In this document: positions 1-8,142 of the stretch, one piece after another
How positions within the stretch are numbered: the stretch's first letter is position 1
Layout: every line of letters starts with the position of its first letter
NCBI GenBank assembly: GCA_949296455.1
Contig: CASFOZ010000001.1
Span: 1-64,000 of the forward strand
Direction of reading: 5' to 3'
Source: an uncultured Eubacteriales bacterium
Lineage (GTDB): Bacteria; Bacillota; Clostridia; Christensenellales; CALVMC01
Length of the DNA: 64,000 nucleotides
The notes under the pieces: generated by a model
What the model was told of the DNA's origin: nothing
Databases searched by the model: none
The model's input: the letters and a program-made list of their open reading frames with translations, nothing else
Translations under genes and position numbers: made by a program

Positions 1-76
1 ATGGCGTTCGGACTTCGTCCTCGGCTAAACAAAGTTCTATCCATTTAACTGACAAACTTATTTGCTGAATATCTTT

Positions 77-151
77 GCTTCCGTAGTTAAATGGATATAA
101 CAAACCCCTCCTAAGGGTTAGTTGTGGGTTCAATTCCCGCCGGGAGTACCA
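77..151 (+). tRNA. tRNA-Arg (anticodon CCT)
   Basis: A complete cloverleaf folds by eye. The acceptor stem is 77-83 with 141-147, including two G-U pairs. The D stem is 86-89/98-101. The anticodon stem is 103-107/115-119 with loop CTCCTAA, so the anticodon is CCT at 110-112 with U33 before it. The T stem is 124-128/136-140 with loop TTCAATT. The discriminator is A148 and the CCA end (149-151) is encoded. The tRNA decodes the AGG arginine codon. A terminator follows immediately, so the gene ends its transcript. Confidence 0.92.
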
Positions 152-178
152 AAGTCAGTTGAAAGCTGACTTTTTTTT
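151..178 (+). terminator. Rho-independent terminator of tRNA-Arg
   Basis: An 8-bp perfect stem (151-158 with 166-173) and a 7-nt loop run directly into a run of eight T residues. The stem begins on the last base of the tRNA CCA end. Confidence 0.85.
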
Positions 179-298
179 GCGGGAATCGAACCCAAGGGTT
201 CACGGTTCGCTTCCGCTCACCCCCCCAGTTCGCAATCGTAGATTGCTCCCCGCTATTGCTACCGATATGCCACCGGCATATCGGCTTCACGCATAGCG

Positions 299-314
299 CC
301 CGCCGGGAGTACCA
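299..314 (+). repeat. Direct copy of tRNA-Arg 3' end (att-like)
   Basis: Sixteen bases identical to the tRNA 3' end at 136-151 (T-stem 3' arm, acceptor 3' strand, discriminator and CCA). Integrases that target tRNA 3' ends leave such direct repeats as attL/attR. Only about 150 bp separate the copies and no integrase gene is present, so if this is an attachment scar the element is gone. Confidence 0.55.
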
Positions 315-487
315 TATTGATAATTATTCATTGAAACTTGATTCATTTAAAAATAATGCTAATTATTAAAATATTAAAAGCCGAACGAGAATCGTTTTGT
401 TAGGCTTAAAGAATTAATTAAAATTTTACTACCTATAACATAGGTAAAAAATATTTATATTTGATAACTGATTTGAAGATTATTTTT

Positions 488-691
488 TTACTTTTTCTTT
501 CTATATCCGCATTTCGGGCACACACCGTTTTCATCTAAAGCAATACCACAAAGTGGACAACGATTGATTTTGTTATGCGTTTCAAATTCTGAACTTTCAG
601 CATTAACTGCACTTGCGAATGTAAGTTTAGCGATGTTCAACTTATCTATTAAAAGGTCATAAACAATCTTTATAATTCCTTCAACAGTCAT
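488..691 (-). CDS. Small zinc-ribbon protein, probably a gene remnant
   Basis: This 67-residue frame ends in a CxxC...CxxC zinc ribbon: CPLC at about residues 45-48 and CPKC at about 58-61, followed by a basic tail (YRKKK). The N-terminal half is helical with no recognisable domain. There is no convincing ribosome site. Its start overlaps another short broken frame (681-764), and a third fragment follows upstream. I suspect this is the C-terminal zinc-ribbon tail of a larger decayed protein and not an independent gene. Function unknown. Confidence 0.4.
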   Translation of the reverse strand: MTVEGIIKIVYDLLIDKLNIAKLTFASAVNAESSEFETHNKINRCPLCGIALDENGVCPKCGYRKKK

Positions 692-914
692 AGTCTCTTT
701 TTACAACAAGACGACAATCAGGATATGCTGTCGTAAGTTCGGTTTTGAAAGCCTCACCTTTCATAGTATTTTTGCGGCGAACCGTTTTTTATTCCCTGCT
801 TTTGATAAACATCAAAAATAGCGGTTAAAAGCGGATCATCTTCTCTCAAAATGAGTGAATGATGGAAATTCTTGAGAAGATTCCAAGCGGTTTTCTGAAT
901 CTCATTACAAAGTC
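681..914 (-). pseudogene. Decayed gene fragments
   Basis: Two short protein-like reading frames lie end to end on the minus strand in different frames. The first is open from about 914 to a TGA at 754-756. It lacks a start codon and ends in a passage reading GIKNGSPQKYYER. The second (681-764) has 27 codons, beginning MKGEAFKTEL, and runs into the zinc-ribbon frame at 691. Together they look like one older coding region broken by frameshifts. I do not recognise the family. This accounts for most of the gene-free gap 692-1033; the rest is AT-rich with nothing visible. Confidence 0.35.
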
Positions 915-1033
915 AATACCTTAAAAATATCGACAATTTTAGACTTGTATAGATTAAATTATTGAATTTTAATTTTAAGTCATATACAATTTGAAATCAA
1001 TAAACAGAAAAGATTAAAAATAAGTTTATAATC

Positions 1034-1504
1034 TCAGTTGAGAATCCAAAGGGCTGTATTTAAAGAAGTTGCAATGAATATCCAGATAGGATAAATCCAC
1101 AGAATATTGACATAAATTTTATTTGTTTTAACAAGTTCTGCTATTAAAAGTACGGCAAAAAAAGCATTGATTATGATAACAATATTCCCTAAGAAAAGTA
1201 AATTTAAAGTGAAGAACACAAGACACCATAAAACGTTCAGTATTCCGTTTAAAATCGATAAAACTATAATTTTTTTTGTAATGAGTCCTTTTTTGAAAAG
1301 AATCGAAACAATAACGGCAAACAAAATATAGATAACCGTCCATAAAATGGAAATAACAAAATTCGGAATCCACTGCGAAGGTTTTAAAAGAGAATCGAAC
1401 CAATTTTTACCCAAATTCACGAAAATGCTTCCTAAAATTGCCACGATTATAATAAAAATACAAGTTAAAATTATATCGGAATTTTTCTTTAAAAAATCTT
1501 TCAT
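1034..1504 (-). CDS. tspO: TspO/MBR family membrane protein
   Basis: A 156-residue protein made almost entirely of hydrophobic helices, about five membrane segments, as expected for the tryptophan-rich sensory protein family. Family marks include WFDSLLKPSQWIPN after the first helix, ILWTVIYILFA, the LNGILNVLWCLVFF helix and the C-terminal PIWIFIATSLN segment. TspO proteins bind porphyrins and other hydrophobic ligands; the bacterial role is still debated. The gene stands alone, flanked by decayed DNA and a divergent lipoprotein gene, so context adds nothing about its job. Confidence 0.85.
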   Translation of the reverse strand: MKDFLKKNSDIILTCIFIIIVAILGSIFVNLGKNWFDSLLKPSQWIPNFVISILWTVIYILFAVIVSILFKKGLITKKIIVLSILNGILNVLWCLVFFTLNLLFLGNIVIIINAFFAVLLIAELVKTNKIYVNILWIYPIWIFIATSLNTALWILN

Positions 1505-1695
1505 AATAATAGTTTACTGTTAATATTAAAAATTATGAAAAATTTATATTTAAACCAAAAAACAATTTTTAAATTTTAACAAAAAAGTTTTGATAACGCA
1601 TTATATCGGAAATATCCGCTACTTAAGAGCAGTTAAGAGAACAGATTAAAAACTTTTCCTTTTCATTATCCGCATAAAGATTTTAAAAATAACTA

Positions 1696-1754
1696 TTGCA
1701 ATATACTAAACAATTTTATATAATTATTTTATTATATTAAAAATTAAAAAGGAG
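1696..1754 (+). promoter_or_regulatory. Promoter and RBS of the large lipoprotein gene
   Basis: The -35 TTGCAA at 1696-1701 and -10 TATAAT at 1719-1724 are separated by 17 bp. A strong AAGGAG ribosome site (about 1749-1754) sits just before the ATG at 1761. Confidence 0.6.
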
Positions 1755-1760
1755 TAAAAT

Positions 1761-4700
1761 ATGAAAAAATCGGGATTATTAGTTGTAATAACAGTTCTTG
1801 TGTTAGTAACTGCAGTAATACTGGCAGGCTGCACGCCAACGCAGCAAATAACCGGTATAGAAGTTAAGAACCCAAAAATAGTATTTAATCTTAACGAAGA
1901 ATTTCAAATCGGCACCGACGCAGAATACAGTTCAATAAGCGGCACAAAAAAGACAGCGATATCGGCAGCCGACATAGAGTACGAAACTGCATACGATAAA
2001 ACCAAAGAAGGAATATACGAAGTAACAGTATATTATCAAAACAAAGAATTTTCGTATAAATACAAAGTAGTAGTATTGGATTACAGTACTCTTACCGCCG
2101 AAAAAGGCTCACTGCTCGGCAGCATAAGTTTTAATCAATCATTATGCTTAAGCTGGAAAGACGGAACTACGGTACTTGACAGCGCCGGGACAATAAATTG
2201 CACCGCAATATTCCAACCCGGCGGAAGCAGTGCGACGGAAGTCACCCTGCCCGTAACCGTAACCGCACCTACACTTCCCCAAAAACAGAATAACGAATGG
2301 ACGGCTGAACTTACGATAGAAAATTGGACATACGGAGAAAGTCCGTCTGTTCCTTCTGCTTCTGCAAAAAGCGGTACCGTTGAATTTACCTATTATACAA
2401 ACAACAACGGCACAAAGGGAGACCAACTTGAAAATGCGCCCACCGACGCAGGAAGTTATATCGTTGTTGCAAGCGTTGCCGAAAGCGAAGAATACAACGC
2501 TCTCAGTGCGGAAAAAACATTTGTAATAAATAAAGCGACATTAAGTATATCCGCAAATACTTCTTTAACTAAATACCAAAATATAAGAAAATATTATGAC
2601 GGTAGTTATGCTTTGGATTCGGTATCCTTCTTTACCGCCGCAGATTACTACATATTAAGCTGTGCAACCGTTAGCGATTTAAGCGGCATAATCGTTACGG
2701 CAGTCGGGAACGGAACATTCGTTAACAAAACGACAAACGAGCCTGACAAGAATATAGGCGAAAAATATGTTTTGCAATCGGTTGAAATAAACAGTGCAAA
2801 TTTCGTAAACTTTGCTTTTTCAGACGGCAATCAGTATACAAACATAAGTTTTGAAGGATTAATAGAAAAAGGCGAACCCGCAACAATAGAAACAAATCCC
2901 GTATCGAGTGCGGTATTGCAGAACGACACTCTTTCGACATCTTCTTTAACGGGTGGCAAGGTAACATACAATCTTTGCCCGCAGGAAGATTCCGCTACGG
3001 TAAGTTCCACCGAAATAAACGGTGTATGGAGCTGGCAAAATCCCGAAACGGTGCTAACTCAAAGCGGCTTACATACGGCGATATTCACCCCTGCCGATAC
3101 CAACATCGATCCGGTAACGGTTAATATTAACGTTGAAGTGTTAATTAACGATAACTCGCAAGTTAAAATCAGCATAGAGGAAGAAGATGAGTTCCAAGCG
3201 GAACGAGAAGGAAATAATTTTTCTTACGAAGTCCCCTTCGATACAAGCACAGATAAAACCTTATTCATTGAATTGATTTTAAGCGGCAACACTAATTTTG
3301 TAAACTATAAATTGTATTTAGGAAACGACTTGAATGCCGAAAATGCCACTAACGAAAAAATAGGTATTTCTATTAACGATATCAAAGATAACTCTGCAAG
3401 AGTCGAATTTACTATATCGGGAGAAGATTTCGGAGAAAGAGTTCTCACTCTTACCCTGACCTTTCAGCAATTAGTGACATTTACCGTAAACGGAGAAAAG
3501 TTGAATACCGATACCGTTTTAAGTGTCGGCGATGTAATTAACATAACTAAATTAGACGCAACCCATACATTATATTTAAACAATCAAAATCCCGAAAACG
3601 AGATACTTAACGGCGTAGCAAGCGGAACTTATACCGTAGAAGAAGAAGATATAGGAAACACTTTGTCTTTTTATCTTCTCTATACAGACGGTCAAATCAC
3701 CGATTATATGTTTAGGGTAGAAAATTTATTCTCTTCCATAAAAGTTAACGAAACTACTTTCAATACTAACAATCCTACAAATTACTATAACTTGTCAAAA
3801 ACAGAAACAACCCTTACCTTAACATTCCAAAACCCTGCAATAACAAACTACTCTCTTGATCTAACATTCAAAAATATTTACGGTAAAAGCAGTTATATCA
3901 GTATAGGCAATGCTTCGATTTATACAATAGATATTTCCGACATACAGGAAATAAACATCGACAATAACAGCGACAATGTTTATTTCCATTTCTACCTGTA
4001 TTTAAATAATTTTACTTATATAGAAGAAATTTACGCAACGACTAACGAAGGCCCGGTTGAAGAAAGAAACGGTATTTTACAGCCTGGCAGTAATTTTATC
4101 GAAAACATTTATGTAACTTTAAAAGACGGATATTCCGATTACAGATATGAAATAACAGACGAAAACGGAAACGCATTCGATTTGAAAAATGTAAAAATGA
4201 TAAATAAATTCTTAGTAAAAATTTATTCGGGTGCTGACGAGTCAAGCCTTGTCGAGACAAAGGAATACATTATAGAATACGAATTTGTTTTACAAACCGA
4301 CAATTCTTCTTATGTTTATACTAACTATGAAAATGAAATATTCCCGATGTACTTCTTTGAATCCGAAAACGACACCGAAGATGTTACCTTTACTCTTCTC
4401 GATAACGAAAACTATACTCTCGAATTTTTAAACCAAGACGGAGAACTTCTTTCCCCGCAAACGGTAACCCTTTTAAATGGCAGAAATTCTTATATAGTGA
4501 GAATAATATCGGGCGAATACAAATTCGAAGACAGACTCGAACTCTTCCTTTTCTCTTCAAGTCCGCATAATTTTATATCCAATATAACTTATAACTTTAT
4601 AGATAATAGTGAAAGCAATAACAATAACATTTTCATAAACGAAATATATTACTACACTGTATATATCCCCGTAATTCACAGTATCGACTACTTTGTAAGT

Positions 4701-5684
4701 TTGTTGAATTATGAATATATATTAGACGGATACACGGCAAATGCAACATATTTAAGCGAACTCGAATGCGTTTACATTGAAATTAAAGATAGTAACGATT
4801 CTGTCGTTTCAGGCTTGTTAATACATATTGAATTTGAAGGTATCGCAAATGACGATATAAGCTTTACTGCCAGCAGATTAAACGATATTTCCTTGGAAAG
4901 CACCCCGATAGAAAAAGACAGCTCGAATATTTATGTCGTCAGCAATATTCTGTTTTACGAACAGATTTTTATCGATACCGCAAACCCCTATATACTTATA
5001 GAACTCTATAAAAATTCCGTTGCGACAGAAAATCTTTTAGCAAAATATTACGGAAGCGCCTCGATATCCTCTTCCGATGTTTTGTCCGAAATGATTGACG
5101 GAATATATATGATAAAAATTACTTCATCCGATAAATCGCAGAGTATTATGCTTATATTAAATATTTCTTTCAATAAAGATCCTTACTTCTCAATTAAAAT
5201 AGGAAATAGGAATTTTGAAGTTTTTATGGTCAAAAATCAATTATTAATTAATGATCCCGATTGGTCTATAGATTTTTCATACCAAGAAATCGACTTAAAT
5301 GTAATTTACAACATACATATTGATTCTTCATTTAAACCTACTGAAAATGAAATAACTGCTACCATAACAGCTTACCCAGGTTTTTATATATTAGATAGAT
5401 ATGGAAATTCAATTAATCGAAACGTCCCATATGTTTTTGATCTATTAACAGAGACAGAGAAAGAATTAAGTTATTTTACCTTTATTTTAACAGCATCTCC
5501 ATCTTTTGGTCATGCAGCCGTAAAAGTTTATTTCGATTTCGAACCGCTTATTACCTTAACGGTAGAAGACAGCGAATTTACCGCAGTAATGAGTCAATTT
5601 GAAATGTCTTTTAACACAAGCGAAAACTGGAATATGGTCTTCGATAACGAACGGTCAGTGCAGACGATACCGAGTTTACCGTGA
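1761..5684 (+). CDS. Large cell-surface lipoprotein with Ig-like repeats (3' frameshifted)
   Basis: A 1307-residue exported protein. Residues 1-24 are a lipoprotein signal ending in the lipobox LAGC, so it should be anchored to the outer face of the membrane through Cys24. The rest is beta-rich, Thr/Asn/Ser-rich sequence without further membrane spans. Around residues 176-260 a segment (TYGESPSVPSASAKSG, later DAGSYIVVASV) resembles MBG-type Ig-like domains of surface proteins; a similar fold may recur. The reading frame ends early at VQTIPSLP. One base inserted near 5650 restores a frame running to 5857 and giving about 1365 residues. Transcription should stop at the hairpin 5893-5910. No enzymatic motif seen; adhesion or glycan binding is only a guess. 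Confidence 0.75.
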   Translation: MKKSGLLVVITVLVLVTAVILAGCTPTQQITGIEVKNPKIVFNLNEEFQIGTDAEYSSISGTKKTAISAADIEYETAYDKTKEGIYEVTVYYQNKEFSYKYKVVVLDYSTLTAEKGSLLGSISFNQSLCLSWKDGTTVLDSAGTINCTAIFQPGGSSATEVTLPVTVTAPTLPQKQNNEWTAELTIENWTYGESPSVPSASAKSGTVEFTYYTNNNGTKGDQLENAPTDAGSYIVVASVAESEEYNALSAEKTFVINKATLSISANTSLTKYQNIRKYYDGSYALDSVSFFTAADYYILSCATVSDLSGIIVTAVGNGTFVNKTTNEPDKNIGEKYVLQSVEINSANFVNFAFSDGNQYTNISFEGLIEKGEPATIETNPVSSAVLQNDTLSTSSLTGGKVTYNLCPQEDSATVSSTEINGVWSWQNPETVLTQSGLHTAIFTPADTNIDPVTVNINVEVLINDNSQVKISIEEEDEFQAEREGNNFSYEVPFDTSTDKTLFIELILSGNTNFVNYKLYLGNDLNAENATNEKIGISINDIKDNSARVEFTISGEDFGERVLTLTLTFQQLVTFTVNGEKLNTDTVLSVGDVINITKLDATHTLYLNNQNPENEILNGVASGTYTVEEEDIGNTLSFYLLYTDGQITDYMFRVENLFSSIKVNETTFNTNNPTNYYNLSKTETTLTLTFQNPAITNYSLDLTFKNIYGKSSYISIGNASIYTIDISDIQEINIDNNSDNVYFHFYLYLNNFTYIEEIYATTNEGPVEERNGILQPGSNFIENIYVTLKDGYSDYRYEITDENGNAFDLKNVKMINKFLVKIYSGADESSLVETKEYIIEYEFVLQTDNSSYVYTNYENEIFPMYFFESENDTEDVTFTLLDNENYTLEFLNQDGELLSPQTVTLLNGRNSYIVRIISGEYKFEDRLELFLFSSSPHNFISNITYNFIDNSESNNNNIFINEIYYYTVYIPVIHSIDYFVSLLNYEYILDGYTANATYLSELECVYIEIKDSNDSVVSGLLIHIEFEGIANDDISFTASRLNDISLESTPIEKDSSNIYVVSNILFYEQIFIDTANPYILIELYKNSVATENLLAKYYGSASISSSDVLSEMIDGIYMIKITSSDKSQSIMLILNISFNKDPYFSIKIGNRNFEVFMVKNQLLINDPDWSIDFSYQEIDLNVIYNIHIDSSFKPTENEITATITAYPGFYILDRYGNSINRNVPYVFDLLTETEKELSYFTFILTASPSFGHAAVKVYFDFEPLITLTVEDSEFTAVMSQFEMSFNTSENWNMVFDNERSVQTIPSLP

Positions 5685-5857
5685 ATATCAATTTAAAAGA
5701 CGGATACACTCTTTCGGATACCGAAGGGACTGCACTTACTGAAGGCGAAAACACATTTGAAATAAAAACCGACAGCGACTCGAAAAAATATATCGAATTT
5801 TTAATAATCTATATGGAAATGCCCGTAACGGTAAATATTTACTTCGATTTTGCTTAA
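5660..5857 (+). pseudogene. Out-of-frame C-terminal part of the surface lipoprotein
   Basis: In the -1 frame the coding sense continues past the stop at 5684, reading DDTEFTVNINLKDGYTL and on to a stop at 5855-5857. Composition and style match the preceding protein. Adding one A in the run at about 5649-5651 (GAACGG to GAAACGG) joins the two frames as DNETVSADDTEF. The repaired length is a whole number of codons (1366 including stop). Confidence 0.7.
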
Positions 5858-5892
5858 AAGAAAATTAAAAACTGCAATTAAAAACCCCGAAA

Positions 5893-5920
5893 GCAAGGCG
5901 GGTGCCTTGCTTTTAATTTT
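5893..5920 (+). terminator. Rho-independent terminator before the CRISPR array
   Basis: The stem GCAAGGC/GCCTTGC (5893-5899, 5904-5910) has a 4-nt loop and is followed by TTTTAATTTT. It ends the lipoprotein transcript and insulates the array, whose first (degenerate) repeat begins about 4 nt later. Confidence 0.8.
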
Positions 5921-6807
5921 GTTTTTTTTAATTTTTAGTATGGTATAATAAGGTAGAGCCATAGCCATCGCCAGAGCCAGTTTTAGTTCCCTTTTAATTT
6001 TTGGTATGGTATAATACCCCTTGAATTTCTAGACCTAGATTTTCTGTTTTAGTTCCCTTTTAATTTTTGGTATGGTATAATGGTATTCAGTTATTCGTAT
6101 AAAGCACAGGAGTTTTAGTTCCCTTTTAATTTTTGGTATGGTATAATTCAAAGCCTGTCCCTTTCAGTAAACAAAAAGTTTTAGTTCCCTTTTAATTTTT
6201 GGTATGGTATAATGTTTTTGAAAAACTCAACATTGATTTTAATGTTTTAGTTCCCTTTTAATTTTTGGTATGGTATAATATATTCAAGTTTCATTAAACA
6301 CCTCCTGTGGTTTTAGTTCCCTTTTAATTTTTGGTATGGTATAATTGTTTTAAATAAAAATGATTTAATTAATTTGTTTTAGTTCCCTTTTAATTTTTGG
6401 TATGGTATAATTTACAATAATGCTGTTGCAAAATCTGTGAGGTTTTAGTTCCCTTTTAATTTTTGGTATGGTATAATTTAACGAGCAATACGATACTCGG
6501 TATTAAAGTTTTAGTTCCCTTTTAATTTTTGGTATGGTATAATACTCACGCTTTTAATAAATGAACTTGACGCGTTTTAGTTCCCTTTTAATTTTTGGTA
6601 TGGTATAATTTAAAATGAATAATCAAAATATGCTTCTCTGTTTTAGTTCCCTTTTAATTTTTGGTATGGTATAATACACGCAGTAAAGACGGTAAAGGAA
6701 GCGTTGTTTTAGTTCCCTTTTAATTTTTGGTATGGTATAATTGTTTTAGTAATTTTACAAGATAAATATAAGTTTTAGTTCCCTTTTAATTTTTGGTATG
6801 GTATAAT
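5914..6807 (+). CRISPR. Type II-C CRISPR array, 13 spacers
   Basis: Thirteen identical 36-bp repeats start at 5980 and recur every 66 bp to 6772 (last ends 6807). Every spacer is exactly 30 bp and no two are alike. Repeats begin GTTTTAGTTCCC and end GGTATGGTATAAT. A fourteenth, degenerate repeat (5914-5949) precedes spacer 1; its last 24 bases match with one change while its first 12 do not. The GTTTTAG start and the tracrRNA anti-repeat fix the crRNA strand as plus, so the array is transcribed toward cas2, convergent with the cas operon. Spacer-first crRNAs carrying the repeat as 3' handle are expected. A degenerate repeat usually marks the oldest end, which points to the cas2 side as the growing end. 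Confidence 0.98.
5940..6807 (+). promoter_or_regulatory. Extended -10 promoter in every CRISPR repeat
   Basis: The last nine bases of each repeat read TGGTATAAT, a perfect extended -10 (TGnTATAAT). No -35 is apparent. Start sites would fall about 7 nt into each spacer, leaving roughly 24 guide nucleotides of the 30-nt spacer. In Neisseria meningitidis type II-C arrays, repeat-embedded extended -10 promoters do exactly this. The degenerate first repeat keeps this element (5941-5949). Confidence 0.75.
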
Positions 6808-6827
6808 AGAAGAGAACTGAAAAAAGG

Positions 6828-6853
6828 AAAACACCTTTTAAAAAGGTGTTTTT
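6828..6853. terminator. Terminator between CRISPR array and cas2
   Basis: An inverted repeat AAAACACC...GGTGTTTT (6828-6852) carries A/T runs on both sides, so it can work in both directions: for rightward pre-crRNA and leftward cas transcripts. The 83 bp from here to cas2 (6853-6935) are AT-rich with nothing else visible. Confidence 0.75.
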
Positions 6854-6935
6854 CTTTATATATAGAAAATTGTTAATTCATATTTTTTATTTTTATTATT
6901 TTACTTCCATTTTTTCAAAATTTTGATTTTAAATA

Positions 6936-7256
6936 TTAAATAAATGTCAGCTGAATGTATTTTGATTCTTTTTCGGGCGGCTTTTTTTCGCCTGCTATTA
7001 TCTTTATGGAAGCATATTGCTTTTCCGTCACGCTCAAAACTCTTATAGAGCCTGTTGATGGCGCTATCTTTTTTAATCTTTCATAGTGTTTTTCCGCACC
7101 GTCCGGTCCGTTGCACAGCCTTGCATAAACCGAATACTGCACCATATAATATCCGTCATTGACAAGTGCGTTTCTGAAAGAAGTTGCCATATGCCGCTCT
7201 TCCTTTGTTTTTACCGGTAAATCAAAAAATACTATTAATCTCATAAAATTACTCAT
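6936..7256 (-). CDS. cas2: CRISPR-associated Cas2
   Basis: A 106-residue Cas2 that pairs with Cas1 to capture and integrate new spacers. It has the ferredoxin-like fold start LIVFFDLPV with Asp12 at the end of the first strand, then the conserved NDGYYMVQYSVYARLC and a C-terminal strand region. Met5 is an alternative start that would give the usual MRLIVFF beginning. The gene overlaps the end of cas1 by 8 bp and is the last gene of the cas operon, facing the array. Confidence 0.95.
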   Translation of the reverse strand: MSNFMRLIVFFDLPVKTKEERHMATSFRNALVNDGYYMVQYSVYARLCNGPDGAEKHYERLKKIAPSTGSIRVLSVTEKQYASIKIIAGEKKPPEKESKYIQLTFI

Positions 7257-8142
7257 AACTGTGTTGTGTTATCTCTATGCATAAAGGCATATTGAGTTTA
7301 TCGCTTTCGCCTTTATAGTATGAAAGCAAACTTTCCGCCGTAATTTCCGCAGCCCTTGAAAGAGTGTATCTTCCGCCGTTAATTTTCATATCGGCGTCAA
7401 CCACCGAAAAGATTTCTCTTTTATCGAATTTGTTTTCCAAACTTCCCTGCATACAAAGTTTATATACGAGTGCGTCTACCGTAGGTCTGAAAGGTTCCAT
7501 AATATCGTCTGCGAGATTGAATGCGTTAAGTTCGCTTCTGTGGAATATTCCGTAAGCACACTCGAATCCCCTTGCCGCAAGTTGCCTTGCTATAAGCGAA
7601 CGGACAATAGCATACCCGTAATTCAGCGCACCGTTTATATTACTCTCGCTTGTCCTTGTAAAACCTTTGCCGAAAAGAGCGGTAAAATAAAGTCTTGCAC
7701 TTTCCGCCTCTCTATTGTCGGAATCGTTGCTTACAACGGTTTTACTGATATCTTCGAGTTTTAATGCTTCCCTTTCCTTTCCGTAAATCCTGAGACAATT
7801 TGCTTGATTTTCTATTTTTCTTATGACTATTTGTTTCCAGAGTCCTTTTTTTCTCGGCTTGGATATTTCCGCCTGTGCCTTTAAAACCGAAAGTCTTTTA
7901 AAGTATCCTGCCTGTGTTGTTATCAAAGAGGAAGGCATATGTTTTTCGTCACAGATTATTACCGCCGCACCTGCTTTTGTAAGTTCGTTTAATGCGTAAA
8001 GCGTAATGCTTGTCTTTAAATTATCCGCCATAACGCAGTTTATATCTTCCAAAGGGAATTGATTTTCTTCGGTAACTATAAGTTTATTGTTTTTTACCCT
8101 GATATCGCACTCAGAGCCTATAAAGACATTTATGAATCCCAT
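7249..8142 (-). CDS. cas1: CRISPR-associated Cas1 integrase (type II)
   Basis: A 297-residue Cas1, the integrase of spacer acquisition. Likely metal ligands are Glu145 (NREAESARLYF), His201 (GIFHRSELN) and Glu216 (ADDIMEPFRP), in the usual order with the typical surrounding residues. Length and the EPFRP/VDALVYKL region match type II Cas1. It overlaps cas9 by 13 bp at its start and cas2 by 8 bp at its end, so the three genes are translationally coupled. No csn2 or cas4 is present, which assigns the locus to subtype II-C. Confidence 0.96.
   Translation of the reverse strand: MGFINVFIGSECDIRVKNNKLIVTEENQFPLEDINCVMADNLKTSITLYALNELTKAGAAVIICDEKHMPSSLITTQAGYFKRLSVLKAQAEISKPRKKGLWKQIVIRKIENQANCLRIYGKEREALKLEDISKTVVSNDSDNREAESARLYFTALFGKGFTRTSESNINGALNYGYAIVRSLIARQLAARGFECAYGIFHRSELNAFNLADDIMEPFRPTVDALVYKLCMQGSLENKFDKREIFSVVDADMKINGGRYTLSRAAEITAESLLSYYKGESDKLNMPLCIEITQHSYE

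Larger units (their letters stand above)
1..330. other. tRNA-flanking mosaic of hairpins and tRNA fragments
   Basis: No protein gene is seen here. The stretch holds the intact tRNA-Arg plus pieces that look derived from it. An 11-nt inverted copy of the tRNA D-arm lies at 39-49 (matching 86-96), an inverted T-arm-like segment at 179-193, and a direct 16-nt copy of the tRNA 3' end at 299-314. Three compact hairpins with 3-nt loops are also present: 10-20 (GGAC/GTCC), 232-246 (GCAATC/GATTGC) and 262-284 (10-bp stem). The segment looks richer in G and C than the AT-rich DNA that follows. I read it as scars of repeated integration or recombination at a tRNA gene. That is inference; the fragments themselves are seen. 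Confidence 0.6.

Noticed and set aside
5914-6807. CRISPR array read on the minus strand with cas2
   Set aside because: The repeat start GTTTTAG, the anti-repeat polarity of the tracrRNA and the embedded -10 all point to the plus strand.
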